From contig NZ_FQZO01000004.1 in the NCBI RefSeq assembly GCF_900142075.1, positions 1 through 64,000 of the forward strand: a stretch of 64,000 bases of DNA, in the 5' to 3' direction. Below, one piece after another: positions 6,361 to 15,766 of the stretch. Made by a program: the position numbers and the translations under genes. The notes under the pieces are model-generated. The model was not told the origin of the DNA, did not search any database, and worked only from the letters and a program-made list of their open reading frames with translations. Source of the DNA: Clostridium amylolyticum (GTDB lineage: Bacteria > Bacillota > Clostridia > Clostridiales > Clostridiaceae). The first letter of the stretch is position 1; each line of letters starts with the position of its first letter.

Positions 6361-9300
6361 TTAGTTTTCTTTTCTTGTTTTTTTTCTGATAGCTAGGAAC
6401 ACGCCTACAACTAGAAGGGTTGCTCCACCAAATACTAACAAGTTCTTGTTAATAGAGGAACCTGTTTTAGCAAGCTTATCATTATTTGTTGTTCCAGTAG
6501 AAGGTTTTCCAGTGTTATTGTTATTTGTATTGCTGCCGCCTGTGTTGCCACCACTGTTATTATTGCCACCGTTATTTGAAGCAGCTTTTATTTCAAATTC
6601 TACTACTAAATTTGAAGTATTACCTGCTAAGTCTGTAGCGGTTATTTCAATCTTGTGCTTTCCTATTTTAGATATAGGAGATTTTCCATCATATTCTTGT
6701 CCATCTAACATGAACTTAACTGCTGCATCTTTTTCATTTACAGATATTATTGGAGTAACTTCTTTATCATAAACCTTTCCAGCTTCTATACCCTTAACTT
6801 GTATAATTGGAGCTGTTTTGTCTATAACAAATTTTACTAATACTTCTGTTTTATTATTAGCCTTATCCACTGCGGTTACCACTAATTCATACTTTCCTTC
6901 TTCAGATATTTCTTTTCCATCATAAGGTTTTCCATTTAAAGTAGTGGTCACTGTAGCTTCTTTATCATTTACCTTTATTACTGGATTTATGGAAGTATTA
7001 TAAGCTTTTTCATCTTCTACTCCTGTTAATTCAACCTTTGGAGCTGTCTTATCTATGGAGAATTTCACTAATACTTCTGTTTTATTTCCAGCCTTATCCA
7101 CTGCACCTATAGCTAATTCATAGTTTCCTTCTTCAGTTATTTCTTTCCCGTCATATTCTTTTCCATTTAAAGTAGTGGTTATTGTAGCTTCTTCATCCAC
7201 TTTTATAATTGGAGCTATGGAAGTATTATAGGCTTTTCCGTTTTCTGCTCCTGTTACAGTGATCTTTGGCGCTGTCTTATCTATGGAGAATTTAACCACT
7301 GCTTCTGCCTTATTTCCTGCCTTATCTACTGCTGTAATAACTAATTCGTATTTACCTTCTTCAGTTATTTCTTTTCCATCATATTCTTTTCCATTTAACA
7401 CGGCTGTCACTTCAGCTTCAACATCATCTACCTTAATCACTGGTGCTACTGAAGTATTATAAACTTTTTCATTTTCCACCCCTGTTACTGCTACTACTGG
7501 AGTCTCTTTGTCCACTATAACTTTTACGGTTTTAACAGTTTTATGTCCAAATAAGTCTATGGCCTTTAGTTCTAGGATATCTCCATTTTTAACACTTATA
7601 GTTTTTTCAAAGTTATAAGCTGTGGCTTCATGTCCATAATTAGCTTCAACTTCTACTCTCTTTACTACTTCACCATTAATATAGAAGGTATAGCCCATAC
7701 CGCTGTCAGAAACAACACCTTTTAAGGTTACTTCATCTTTATTAACAGAAGCTTGTCCACTTTTATTCAATAATGGTGCTGTTAAGTTAATTATAGGAGC
7801 TTCAGAGTCATAATATAGCTTTACAGAGTAATTAGCTGGAGATTTTTCACCCTCTACTAAAACATTAGCTACACTGCCATCAGAGTTTTCTGCATATACA
7901 GGAATATAGTTTAATCCTTGTTTAAATTCTTTTCCATCTAGTTCTATACTAAAGGTTAGATCTTTATTTATTTTTACATCTTTCTTTGCTATGGTGAACA
8001 CCTTAGGCTGACTAGTGAGTTTTCCTGTGATAATATATTTTCCTGCTGGGGTTAATCCCTTTTCTGTTAACTCCATACTTGCTGAAGCAAAATCATTATT
8101 ATCAAAGGTTATAACGCATGGAACTATCTTTCCTGCTTGAACAGTTATTTGTGAATAGCCAAAGTTATTGGCATTGTCTAGTGCAACTACCATAACATCA
8201 TTAGCTACGCCATCTTTTAAAATTACATCTGCACTATAAATTTTTGTATCCTTGTTATAATTGATCTTGGCATCTCTTATAAAATTACCATTTACAAATA
8301 TACCTCTTACATCCACTCCTGATAAGTTGTCACTTTCTTTCCACTGAACATTATAAGTTGTTGTTTCACTATTTTTAGGAGAAAGGATCTCTATATTCGG
8401 AGCAGTTACGTCAACTTTTACAGGAATTACAAAATCTTGTGATTTAGCTCCTGGTAAGTCCACATAAGATTTTATATTTAATTTATATTCACCTTCTGGT
8501 ACAACTTCATATTCTCCTTTAGAGCTATTATAAATTTTCCCATTCCATTTTAAGTTTTCTCTTAAAATTGGGGACTTTCCACTGCCATTGGAAGCATTGT
8601 AAATTTGCTTTCTTACATTGTTATCTTCACCGGCATTAACCACAACATTTCCATTTTTATCTAAAACCTCTGTTATTATTTTCTTAGAGTTTCTTAACAT
8701 ATATAAATATGGTATTACTTCATCATAATCTCCATCATCATTAGGAGAAATTGCTATGACATCAGGATCTGCTATGGCATATCCATCTCCATTAGCAAGG
8801 AATAAAGCTGCTTTAGACACTAAGGCTGGTGCACCTTCAAACTGTCCATTCTTGTCTATATCTGCCATTAAGGTATCAGCATTTTCCCAAGCTGTATAGT
8901 TTACTATTTTTTCTTTGCTCCAGTCACCATAATAGCCCATAAAAGGTACTACTAAGGATGGATTTTCTTCGCTATTTGCAGAATTAAATTTAATATAACC
9001 TTCTAGGAACTTTTCTGTCTCTAAATCATTTCCTATATTTAGAGTAACATTAACCTTAGCACTACCATTAGCTTTCACGGTTACTGATTCGGCATCAAAA
9101 CTCATGCTAGCATCCTTTGAATCTAAAATTGTATCACTAGCCATTTCATTAGTCTTACCCATCTGTATAGAAGTTAATACTCCTTTAATAGTTTCCAAAG
9201 TATAGGTAACATCTTTATCACCATAGTTATTTAAATCTATGGTAAAGCTTACTTTCTTCTCCTTAATCTCTTTTAATGACACAGCAGCATTACCTTTATA

Positions 9301-11301
9301 GGTAGCTGTAACTTTATTTTTTATAGCATTTGATATCTGAATTACTCCAGATCCTTGTCTTCTAGGGGAGTATGGAACTCCTTTGCTGTCCATTTTTACA
9401 CTTGAAGTATTCATAGCTATATTTTTAGCATAGTCTACAAGTCCTCTTCCATTTAAAGTATTATTATAAGCTTTTATGGATTGTAATATTAGTGCCATTC
9501 CGCCTGAAACATGAGGTGCTGCCATAGAGGTTCCACTCATATTTTCATATCTGTTATCATTTACTGTGGAGAATATATTTCCTCCTGGACCTGCTATTTG
9601 AGGTTTAAACTCTAAATTAGGAGCTGCTCCCCAAGAGGTACTATCGTCATAATCATTAGCTTCTGGATTATCTTGACTCATAGTAGCTCCAGTAAATATA
9701 AATTTAACAAGTTCATTTTTATCTAATTTTTCAGCTATACTTTTCCCAACGGTATTACCTATGAATATTGCTGGTATGTTTATAGCCGGATCTGTTGCCA
9801 TATTTAATAAAGCATCTCCATTAGCACCATTGTTATATATGATGACTCCTATGGCATTTGCCTTTTGAGCATTTAATATTTTTTCTGTAAAGGCAATTTC
9901 TCCCCTAATTATAAGGGCAACTTTACCATTTAAATCTTTTCCAGTAAAATTCTCTGGTTTACCAACACCACAATTAACCATTTCGTACTTTTTATTATTT
10001 TCAAAGCTAAAAGTATGATTAGTGTAAGGTGTCTTAGATAGTTCTATTTCTGATTCATTTAAAAAGCTTACAGCATATGAAGTCACTTTTGGGTTCTGGT
10101 AATTTGCCACCATTAAAGCATCTTTTGAAAGAGCTGGAGCTCCTACTGTGGAAATATCTTTCATAGTTGAATCTCTATATGGTGCTGTAGAGTAACTAGA
10201 GTTTCCTGCTGAAACTACTACTGTAACACCTTTATTTGTGGCATTGAATATTGCTTTTTGTTCAATATCATCCTCATCTTGGAATCCTGCTGGAGAACCT
10301 AAACTCATATTTATTATATCTGCTCCTAAGGTTACTGAATCTTCTATAGCTGCAACTATATCATCAGTATAAGCAGATTTGCCTCTAGGACCATTGGAAA
10401 ATACTTTCATAGCAAGTAATTGAGCTTCTGGAGCTACTCCTTGAACTGCTTGTCCATTTTTAACTTCATTTTCGTCTCCATCTGCTCCAACTATACCTGA
10501 TACGTGCATACCATGTCCGGCATCTGGTCTTTTATCTATAACTTCATTATTTTTGTCTGCATAATTATATCCATAAGGAATCTTATCTGTAAAATAAGTT
10601 TCAGTGTCTTTACCAGCTTTCAAAACTCCAGACTTTTTTAACTCATCTATATTAGCCTTAGTTAGCTTAAGTTTTGATGAATCTTTTGGTGCTTTCATAT
10701 CTTTATGTCTGTAATCTACACCTGTGTCTACTATGGATACAAGCATACCTTCGCCCTTTAAATTGTACTTTTCCCAAGCTTCATAGGCTTGAGTTAAATT
10801 TTTAGCTGAAGTCATATCCAATTCATACCTATTTACTTCTTTTACGCTTTTTACCCCAGCCATTTTTTTAAGCTTGTCTATTTCTTTTCTTTTAACATCC
10901 ATACTAAAACCATTTACTAAGTTGCCATAGCTATGTCTAATGCTTGCTCCTTGTAAAGTTTTAGCTTTATCTTTAACTATTTTCTGTGTTTCCTTAACTG
11001 AATTTATTTCCTGCGGTGATGCCTTTAATGACTTACTAAATTTTTCAGCAGCAGGTTTTTCAGTCATTTCAACAATGACTCTTACAAGTTCTTCAGGATT
11101 CTGCTTTCCTGCTTCAATCTTGCTAACCTTTTCCCTTGGTAACTTAGAAAGCTCCTCCTTCATCCTTTGTATTTTAGCTTTGTCAAGCTTTTCAGGAGTA
11201 TTTTCCACTGCACTTACCCTTGTAAATCCCCCAAGTCCTAAGAGTAAGGCTAAAACCAGGCTAAAAAGCTTTAACGTGGTCTTTCTGAAATTTTTGATCA
11301 T
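6361..11301 (-). CDS. Cell-wall-anchored S8 (subtilisin) protease with Ig-like repeats
   Basis: 1646 residues. Signal peptide 1-32, I9-type propeptide about 70-165, then a lactocepin/C5a-peptidase-like catalytic domain: Asp192 in SIVDTGVD, His263 in AGHGMHVSG, oxyanion Asn367 in SAGNSS, Ser592 in GTSMAAPHVSGG. A PA domain is inserted at about 420-540. Fn3-type domains follow, then four Ig-like repeats of about 78 residues (IDKTAPK...NGKEYDGKEI...AVDKAGNKTEV). An Asn/Gly/Thr-rich linker leads to LAKTG, a hydrophobic segment and an RKKTRKEN tail, the sortase signal layout. The usual second residue Pro is Ala. It probably degrades proteins at the cell surface. Monocistronic, with its own promoter and terminator. 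Confidence 0.93.
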   Translation of the reverse strand: MIKNFRKTTLKLFSLVLALLLGLGGFTRVSAVENTPEKLDKAKIQRMKEELSKLPREKVSKIEAGKQNPEELVRVIVEMTEKPAAEKFSKSLKASPQEINSVKETQKIVKDKAKTLQGASIRHSYGNLVNGFSMDVKRKEIDKLKKMAGVKSVKEVNRYELDMTSAKNLTQAYEAWEKYNLKGEGMLVSIVDTGVDYRHKDMKAPKDSSKLKLTKANIDELKKSGVLKAGKDTETYFTDKIPYGYNYADKNNEVIDKRPDAGHGMHVSGIVGADGDENEVKNGQAVQGVAPEAQLLAMKVFSNGPRGKSAYTDDIVAAIEDSVTLGADIINMSLGSPAGFQDEDDIEQKAIFNATNKGVTVVVSAGNSSYSTAPYRDSTMKDISTVGAPALSKDALMVANYQNPKVTSYAVSFLNESEIELSKTPYTNHTFSFENNKKYEMVNCGVGKPENFTGKDLNGKVALIIRGEIAFTEKILNAQKANAIGVIIYNNGANGDALLNMATDPAINIPAIFIGNTVGKSIAEKLDKNELVKFIFTGATMSQDNPEANDYDDSTSWGAAPNLEFKPQIAGPGGNIFSTVNDNRYENMSGTSMAAPHVSGGMALILQSIKAYNNTLNGRGLVDYAKNIAMNTSSVKMDSKGVPYSPRRQGSGVIQISNAIKNKVTATYKGNAAVSLKEIKEKKVSFTIDLNNYGDKDVTYTLETIKGVLTSIQMGKTNEMASDTILDSKDASMSFDAESVTVKANGSAKVNVTLNIGNDLETEKFLEGYIKFNSANSEENPSLVVPFMGYYGDWSKEKIVNYTAWENADTLMADIDKNGQFEGAPALVSKAALFLANGDGYAIADPDVIAISPNDDGDYDEVIPYLYMLRNSKKIITEVLDKNGNVVVNAGEDNNVRKQIYNASNGSGKSPILRENLKWNGKIYNSSKGEYEVVPEGEYKLNIKSYVDLPGAKSQDFVIPVKVDVTAPNIEILSPKNSETTTYNVQWKESDNLSGVDVRGIFVNGNFIRDAKINYNKDTKIYSADVILKDGVANDVMVVALDNANNFGYSQITVQAGKIVPCVITFDNNDFASASMELTEKGLTPAGKYIITGKLTSQPKVFTIAKKDVKINKDLTFSIELDGKEFKQGLNYIPVYAENSDGSVANVLVEGEKSPANYSVKLYYDSEAPIINLTAPLLNKSGQASVNKDEVTLKGVVSDSGMGYTFYINGEVVKRVEVEANYGHEATAYNFEKTISVKNGDILELKAIDLFGHKTVKTVKVIVDKETPVVAVTGVENEKVYNTSVAPVIKVDDVEAEVTAVLNGKEYDGKEITEEGKYELVITAVDKAGNKAEAVVKFSIDKTAPKITVTGAENGKAYNTSIAPIIKVDEEATITTTLNGKEYDGKEITEEGNYELAIGAVDKAGNKTEVLVKFSIDKTAPKVELTGVEDEKAYNTSINPVIKVNDKEATVTTTLNGKPYDGKEISEEGKYELVVTAVDKANNKTEVLVKFVIDKTAPIIQVKGIEAGKVYDKEVTPIISVNEKDAAVKFMLDGQEYDGKSPISKIGKHKIEITATDLAGNTSNLVVEFEIKAASNNGGNNNSGGNTGGSNTNNNNTGKPSTGTTNNDKLAKTGSSINKNLLVFGGATLLVVGVFLAIRKKTRKEN
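6595..7515 (-). repeat. Four in-gene repeats encoding Ig-like domains
   Basis: Four consecutive units of roughly 230 bases inside the protease gene, each coding for a domain that opens IDKTAP or similar, contains YNTS and YDGKE(I), and closes with AVDKAGNKTEV-like residues. The middle two are most alike and the last, membrane-proximal one has diverged. This fits tandem duplication, and unequal recombination could change the copy number. Confidence 0.9.
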
Positions 11302-11329
11302 TTAATGACCCCCTTTTTATTAGTACATT

Positions 11330-11371
11330 AAATTTAAAAATAATAATTACTAAATTATTATTTTTAAATTT
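11330..11371. repeat. Perfect 19-base inverted repeat in the protease leader
   Basis: Arms at 11330-11348 and 11353-11371 are exact complements made almost only of A and T, with a 4-base loop. It lies between the protease promoter and its ribosome binding site (GGGGG at 11312-11316), so it is in the 5' untranslated RNA. A stability hairpin or an operator are both possible. Confidence 0.85.
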
Positions 11372-11381
11372 CAACACCTTC

Positions 11382-11410
11382 ATTTTACCATCATTGTATA
11401 TAATTTACAA
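11382..11410 (-). promoter_or_regulatory. Promoter of the S8 protease gene
   Basis: -35 TTGTAA (11405-11410), 17-base spacer, -10 TAAAAT (11382-11387), pointing leftward. The predicted leader is about 75 bases long and contains the perfect inverted repeat. Confidence 0.65.
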
Positions 11411-11474
11411 CTATGGTAATCTTTTTTATTGATAAATTGATATTCTGTGATACACTAAAAAAGAGGTGTTTTGG

Positions 11475-11879
11475 ATGAAGAAAGTTATAAAGGTTGTAGG
11501 GGCAATTATTGAAAATGATCAAAAGGAAATACTGTGCGCCCTTCGTTCTACAGAAATGAACTTGCCAAATTTCTGGGAATTTCCTGGTGGAAAAATTGAA
11601 AAAGATGAGTCCGTTAGTACTGCTATTATAAGAGAAATTAAAGAAGAGCTTAAATGTGATATTGAATTTATTAATGAATTTAATAACAATACCCATGAGT
11701 ACGAAAACTTTATAGTAAACCTAATTACCGTAAAATGTAAAATTAAAAGTGGTACACCCATTGCCAATGAGCATGATAAGCTAATATGGATGCATAGAAA
11801 AAACTTACCATCTTTAAATTGGGCTCCAGCAGATATACCTGCTGTAAAATTATTAGTAAATGAAGAGAAAAAGGTATAG
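11475..11879 (+). CDS. Nudix hydrolase, MutT-like
   Basis: 134 residues. The Nudix box is visible at about 37-59: GGKIEKDESVS, then IIREIKEELKC, with the REx2EE metal ligands in place and Lys where the family usually has Gly. PGGK and the early ILCALRS strand fit the (8-oxo-)dGTP diphosphatase branch, which clears oxidised nucleotides. ATG at 11475 lies 6 bases after AGAGGTG, better spaced than the upstream GTG at 11466. The gene is alone and converges on the helicase gene; its last codons lie inside the shared terminator stem. Confidence 0.85.
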   Translation: MKKVIKVVGAIIENDQKEILCALRSTEMNLPNFWEFPGGKIEKDESVSTAIIREIKEELKCDIEFINEFNNNTHEYENFIVNLITVKCKIKSGTPIANEHDKLIWMHRKNLPSLNWAPADIPAVKLLVNEEKKV

Positions 11880-11902
11880 CATATTTAAACGCTATACCTT
11901 TT
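11869..11902. terminator. Bidirectional terminator containing both stop codons
   Basis: Twelve-base arms AAAAGGTATAGC/GCTATACCTTTT with a 10-base loop. The Nudix stop (TAG, 11877-11879) and the helicase stop (TAG on the minus strand, 11892-11894) both lie inside the stem. U-runs exist on either side. Confidence 0.88.
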
Positions 11903-14789
11903 TATTAAACTCTAAATATATACTATTTGGCACTTCATTCTCTAATTCCATTGTAACTGTTATAGGTTTTTCTCCATGATATTTAATAGTGTTTCCTTCT
12001 CCTATATAAATATATGGCTGTACTTTTCCATCAATTTGCTTATACTTTCTAATGAATATATGCAAGTTAATCTTTCTCTCTTGGTTAAATATTATATTTT
12101 TCCCTCTATGTGATTCTTGGGATATATTATTTGGTGTTTGCCACTGAAAGGCTTTACTGTTTATAAATTTATCTTCATAATTTATACTTTGCTTTATATC
12201 CTCTTCTTTATGTAAGTCTATAAATAAGAAAAAATCATTTTCATTAGTTAATAATCCGCTGCCCCTAAAGGAACTGTGTATTTTAGTATAGTTGGATAAA
12301 AGAGCTATATCTACCATTTGATACTGCTCATAAAGTTTTAGGAAAGGCACACCATAGTATTGGTTTTCAAATTCCTTTTCATATCTAATTAAACCATAGT
12401 TTATAATATCTTCTATGTATATCTTTAAGTTTTCATCCCTAATTACTTTTAAATATTTTGTTGTAGTCTTTAATATTCCATCATTATAATCAAAGGATTT
12501 TAGATTGCTTTTAACTTGTCCTGAATCATAGTAATCTTGATTTAAGCACTTAAAGGCATGTTTTACACTATCATCATCCACAAATTCTATGTATTTTAAT
12601 ATCTCTTTCTTTCCTTGCTGTAAGTTTATTTCATCATGTTCCATTAAATATTTAATAATTGCAAATTCATAAACTCTTTTTATTGGAAGCATACCAGATA
12701 GTTCTTTACTAATTGTAAAGAAATCATCCTTTGTCAATAAGCTTTTAAGCTCATCATCATTTTCCACTTTGGCTACAAAATTTAAATATATTTTTTCTTT
12801 GGATATGAATTTGATAGGATTTGGAGCACCATCATAATTTATATAATCCATTAGCAAATAGGGGGTCTTACCATTTCTTAACTTTTTAAATTCTTGATAT
12901 TCTTCCTTTAAATATTTCATAGAATTAAAATTTTCTTTGTCTATCTGATTAAGTATTCTCTCTTTAGAAATTCTATCCATCTGAATATTAGTGCAGCCTG
13001 GTAAATTTGCAAATTCAGTTGCCACAGCTACTTTCAAACTATCTTTATCATAATATCTAGCTCCATTTAAAGCTATGGCTATTAAAAATGCTTTATTGTA
13101 ATTGCCTATAAAATCTAATACTGTTAAGAAACTTTTATCCTTATACTTTCTTAAACCCCTGCCTAATTGTTGTATAAATACTATAGGTGAATTTGTGGGC
13201 CTAAGCATCAGTACTAGGTTAATAGATGGTATATCTATCCCCTCATTAAAGATATCTACAGTAAAAATCACTTTAAGCTCATCTTCATCACATTCTAACC
13301 TTTTTATATATTCTTCTCTTTCACTAGGAGAATTTTTTCCTGTTAAACTTATGCTATTAATACCTCTTCTATTAAATTCTGCTGCCATATACTCTGCATG
13401 ATCTATACTGGCACAAAAGCCTACACATTTTAATTTATCTCCATCATGTCCGTAAAAGTTCATTTTTTCTATTATAAAATCAACTCTTTCATTGACTTTT
13501 AGCCTTTTTGCTATCTCATTGCCATTATTTAAATTAACATCACTTAAATCTATCCCCTCTATATCCGTTATACCAAAATAGTGAAAAGGTATCACTAAAT
13601 CTAACGCTAAAGCCTCACGAAGCCTCAGCTCTAATGCAACATTATTATCAAATATATTAAATATGTTTCCATCATCACTTCTCTCAGGGGTGGCAGTCAT
13701 GCCTAATAAAAATTCAGGTTTAAAATAGTCTATAACCCTTTTGTAGGAAGGACTTGAACTGTGATGGGCTTCATCTATTACAATATATTGAAATTCATCT
13801 TTATTAAAGTCATATAAATTATTATTCATAGATTGTATGGTGGAAAATAAATAATCTGCATTAATATCTTTTCTCATACCTGTTAGAAGGCCAGTAGTTT
13901 TTGTCTTGTTCTTAACTAATTTTTTAAAGGTTTTTTCTGCACTTTTTAAAATTTCTTCTCTGTGCACTATAAATAACATTTTTTTAGCCTTAAACTCAAT
14001 AACATCAAAGGCTGACATATAGGTTTTTCCTGTTCCAGTAGCCGCTATAACTAGCGCTTTGTCTTCCCCAACGGTTCTTAATCTTTGTAAATTTCTTACG
14101 GCCTTCTTTTGCATTTCATTTGGTTTAATTTGCTTATAATTCTCAAATTCCATGCTTTTATATGAATTTACTTTTCTAATTTCTTTAATAAAACTTTCAT
14201 AGGTATTAAGAAATTTTTCATCTACAATATCTGTACAATCCCAAAGCTTATTATACTCTTTAAATACATCTTTAATAAAGCTGTTTTCCCTCTTAGAAAT
14301 TACTTGGACATTCCACTCTACATTGCTCTTTAGTGCCCTTTGGGTAATATTTGAAGATCCTATGATAATTTTATATTCATCTCTATTTTCGAATATATAT
14401 GCTTTGGTATGAAAGCCATTGTCATTATCTGCTACAAAAACCTTTAAATCTATATTACTAAAGGTTTTTATTTTTTCTAATGCCTTGGGTTCAGTAAAAT
14501 TCAAATAGGTAGAAGTTATTATCTTACCTTTAACGCCTTTTAATTCTAGCTCTTTAAATGTATCTAGTAAAAGTTGCAAACCGCTGAAATTTATAAAAGC
14601 TACACTGAAGTAAAACCTTTCACACTCATTTAAGCATCTTTTTAATTCATTTAATAAATTACCTTTTTCTGAGTTAACTATTAACTTGTTATTTATCAAA
14701 TAAGTAGTATCTTCAATACCCTTAGGATTAATTATCCCTTCATATTCAAGAACTTTATTATCTATTACATTTAAACCTGAATTATTCAT
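11892..14789 (-). CDS. SF2 helicase with N-terminal PLD domain and C-terminal DUF3427
   Basis: 965 residues. Residues about 30-190 are a phospholipase-D-type domain with HTKAYIF and IIGSSNITQRAL. The SF2 helicase core follows: Walker A AATGTGKTYMSA, DEAH in IDEAHHSSS, TATPERSD (motif III), and QQLGRGLRKYKDKS (motif VI). The last about 350 residues match the DUF3427 type, with a terminal FRGSGLL...HKEEDI...YHGEKP part. PLD-helicase-DUF3427 fusions occur alone in many bacteria and are suspected DNA-processing or defence enzymes; the role is not established here. Start follows GAGGTAAATATAA. Confidence 0.88.
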   Translation of the reverse strand: MNNSGLNVIDNKVLEYEGIINPKGIEDTTYLINNKLIVNSEKGNLLNELKRCLNECERFYFSVAFINFSGLQLLLDTFKELELKGVKGKIITSTYLNFTEPKALEKIKTFSNIDLKVFVADNDNGFHTKAYIFENRDEYKIIIGSSNITQRALKSNVEWNVQVISKRENSFIKDVFKEYNKLWDCTDIVDEKFLNTYESFIKEIRKVNSYKSMEFENYKQIKPNEMQKKAVRNLQRLRTVGEDKALVIAATGTGKTYMSAFDVIEFKAKKMLFIVHREEILKSAEKTFKKLVKNKTKTTGLLTGMRKDINADYLFSTIQSMNNNLYDFNKDEFQYIVIDEAHHSSSPSYKRVIDYFKPEFLLGMTATPERSDDGNIFNIFDNNVALELRLREALALDLVIPFHYFGITDIEGIDLSDVNLNNGNEIAKRLKVNERVDFIIEKMNFYGHDGDKLKCVGFCASIDHAEYMAAEFNRRGINSISLTGKNSPSEREEYIKRLECDEDELKVIFTVDIFNEGIDIPSINLVLMLRPTNSPIVFIQQLGRGLRKYKDKSFLTVLDFIGNYNKAFLIAIALNGARYYDKDSLKVAVATEFANLPGCTNIQMDRISKERILNQIDKENFNSMKYLKEEYQEFKKLRNGKTPYLLMDYINYDGAPNPIKFISKEKIYLNFVAKVENDDELKSLLTKDDFFTISKELSGMLPIKRVYEFAIIKYLMEHDEINLQQGKKEILKYIEFVDDDSVKHAFKCLNQDYYDSGQVKSNLKSFDYNDGILKTTTKYLKVIRDENLKIYIEDIINYGLIRYEKEFENQYYGVPFLKLYEQYQMVDIALLSNYTKIHSSFRGSGLLTNENDFFLFIDLHKEEDIKQSINYEDKFINSKAFQWQTPNNISQESHRGKNIIFNQERKINLHIFIRKYKQIDGKVQPYIYIGEGNTIKYHGEKPITVTMELENEVPNSIYLEFNKKV

Positions 14790-14816
14790 TTTATATTTAC
14801 CTCATTCGTATAATCA

Positions 14817-15101
14817 CTATATTATATGTGCATATCTTTTCTCCAAGTTTCTCCATGAAATATACCCTAAGCATAATCCATAAAGAATTGAAACTACGAC
14901 AAAAGCACTTACTCTTTCTTTAAAGCTTTCATTTTTTATAAAATCCGAAGTAAAATTACTATTTATAAATGGCACTAAAAATACCCATATTAGAAAAAAA
15001 TATAAGCCATGGTAAAATAGCCCCATTTTTATAAGGTAAGATATTAATCCTTTGCTTTTAATTTTTTCCCATTTGGCTAAACGTCTTTCTTCTTTATTCA
15101 T
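14817..15101 (-). CDS. Small membrane protein, two membrane helices
   Basis: 94 residues with a charged start (MNKEERRLAKWEKIKSKG), a first hydrophobic segment at about 25-46 (LFYHGLYFFLIWVFLVPFI) and a second at about 66-82 (SAFVVVSILYGLCLGYI). Clear ribosome binding site AGGAGG 6 bases before ATG. Family not recognised. It lies upstream of the helicase gene by 27 bases, so the two may share a transcript, and diverges from the 15230 gene. Confidence 0.7.
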   Translation of the reverse strand: MNKEERRLAKWEKIKSKGLISYLIKMGLFYHGLYFFLIWVFLVPFINSNFTSDFIKNESFKERVSAFVVVSILYGLCLGYISWRNLEKRYAHII

Positions 15102-15168
15102 AGCCGTCCTCCTAGATCTTATTATTTATAATATAATAATTTATTTAAAATCTTATTTTTTCTTTTTC

Positions 15169-15196
15169 TTGTAATTCTATGATAATGATATATAAT
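15169..15196 (+). promoter_or_regulatory. Promoter of the 15230 gene
   Basis: -35 TTGTAA (15169-15174), 16-base spacer, -10 TATAAT (15191-15196). A 10-base palindrome ATGTTAACAT (15198-15207) overlaps the predicted transcription start and could be an operator. Confidence 0.7.
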
Positions 15197-15229
15197 TATG
15201 TTAACATTTACAATAAAAGAGGTGTTTAA

Positions 15230-15520
15230 ATGGACGAAAAAAGAAAATTTAATTTTTACCCTCGCTTTGAAATGTTAGAGGGCAAAAAAGGCATTACCGT
15301 TGAAAACAGCCATAAGCTGCTAAACCCAATTGTGAAAGAGCAAGATTTCAGTCTAGGAAATATGCAAATTGGAAACAGAAGTTACCATGTTTTTTACTTT
15401 AAAAACCGTAACTTTTCTGTTTACTATCATGGTGGTGGAACTGATTCATTATACTCTTCTGAATCTCTAGATGAGGTTTTAGACTACCTATATAGCCTAG
15501 ATCCAAAGGATTTCACCTAA
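15230..15520 (+). CDS. Unknown soluble protein, 96 residues
   Basis: ATG preceded by AAGAGGTG, with a promoter 35 bases upstream and a hairpin terminator 25 bases downstream, so a single-gene unit. The product has no signal or membrane segment; it carries many aromatic residues (FNFYPRF, YHVFYFKNRNFSVYYHGGG) and a helical C-terminus (SLDEVLDYLYSLD). Not recognised. The pattern suggests a compact beta-sheet domain, but this is a guess from composition. Confidence 0.65.
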   Translation: MDEKRKFNFYPRFEMLEGKKGITVENSHKLLNPIVKEQDFSLGNMQIGNRSYHVFYFKNRNFSVYYHGGGTDSLYSSESLDEVLDYLYSLDPKDFT

Positions 15521-15544
15521 AATGTAATACTATTGCCCGCTTTT

Positions 15545-15590
15545 AGTTCCAGTGATTGTAATGTGCAAAGCACCTTACAAAACTGGAACT
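15545..15590 (+). terminator. Long terminator hairpin after the 15230 gene
   Basis: Outer arms AGTTCCAGT/ACTGGAACT and an inner stem TGTAATGTGC/GCACCTTACA (one bulge), followed by ATTTTATTTA. Larger than a minimal terminator. Confidence 0.75.
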
Positions 15591-15714
15591 ATTTTATTTA
15601 CAACTATATTTTACCATAAATCTGTAAAGCTTTATAATATTGAATTGCAATATATTATTTATTATAAATATTTTGGTTTCCTAGGATAAATTTGCTATAT
15701 TTTTCTTAATTAAG

Positions 15715-15742
15715 TGTAACATAATTTAAGTACTATCGTTTA
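15715..15742 (+). promoter_or_regulatory. ECF-type promoter in front of the sigma factor gene
   Basis: TGTAAC (15715-15720), exactly 16 bases, then CGTTTA (15737-15742). This is the AAC / CGT layout bound by extracytoplasmic-function sigma factors and unlike sigma-A sites elsewhere in the window. Its place directly before an ECF sigma gene points to autoregulation. Confidence 0.7.
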
Positions 15743-15766
15743 TTAAGTGAAAGGGGTGATTGACTT

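Noticed and set aside
6595..7515. A CRISPR-like array, from the regular repeats.
   Set aside because: The repeats are in-frame protein-coding units of about 230 bases without short direct repeats or spacers. No CRISPR array was seen in the window.
11429..11456. A promoter TTGATA-16-TACACT for the Nudix gene.
   Set aside because: The start it implies (about 11463) would fall inside the ribosome binding site, so the real promoter was not located.
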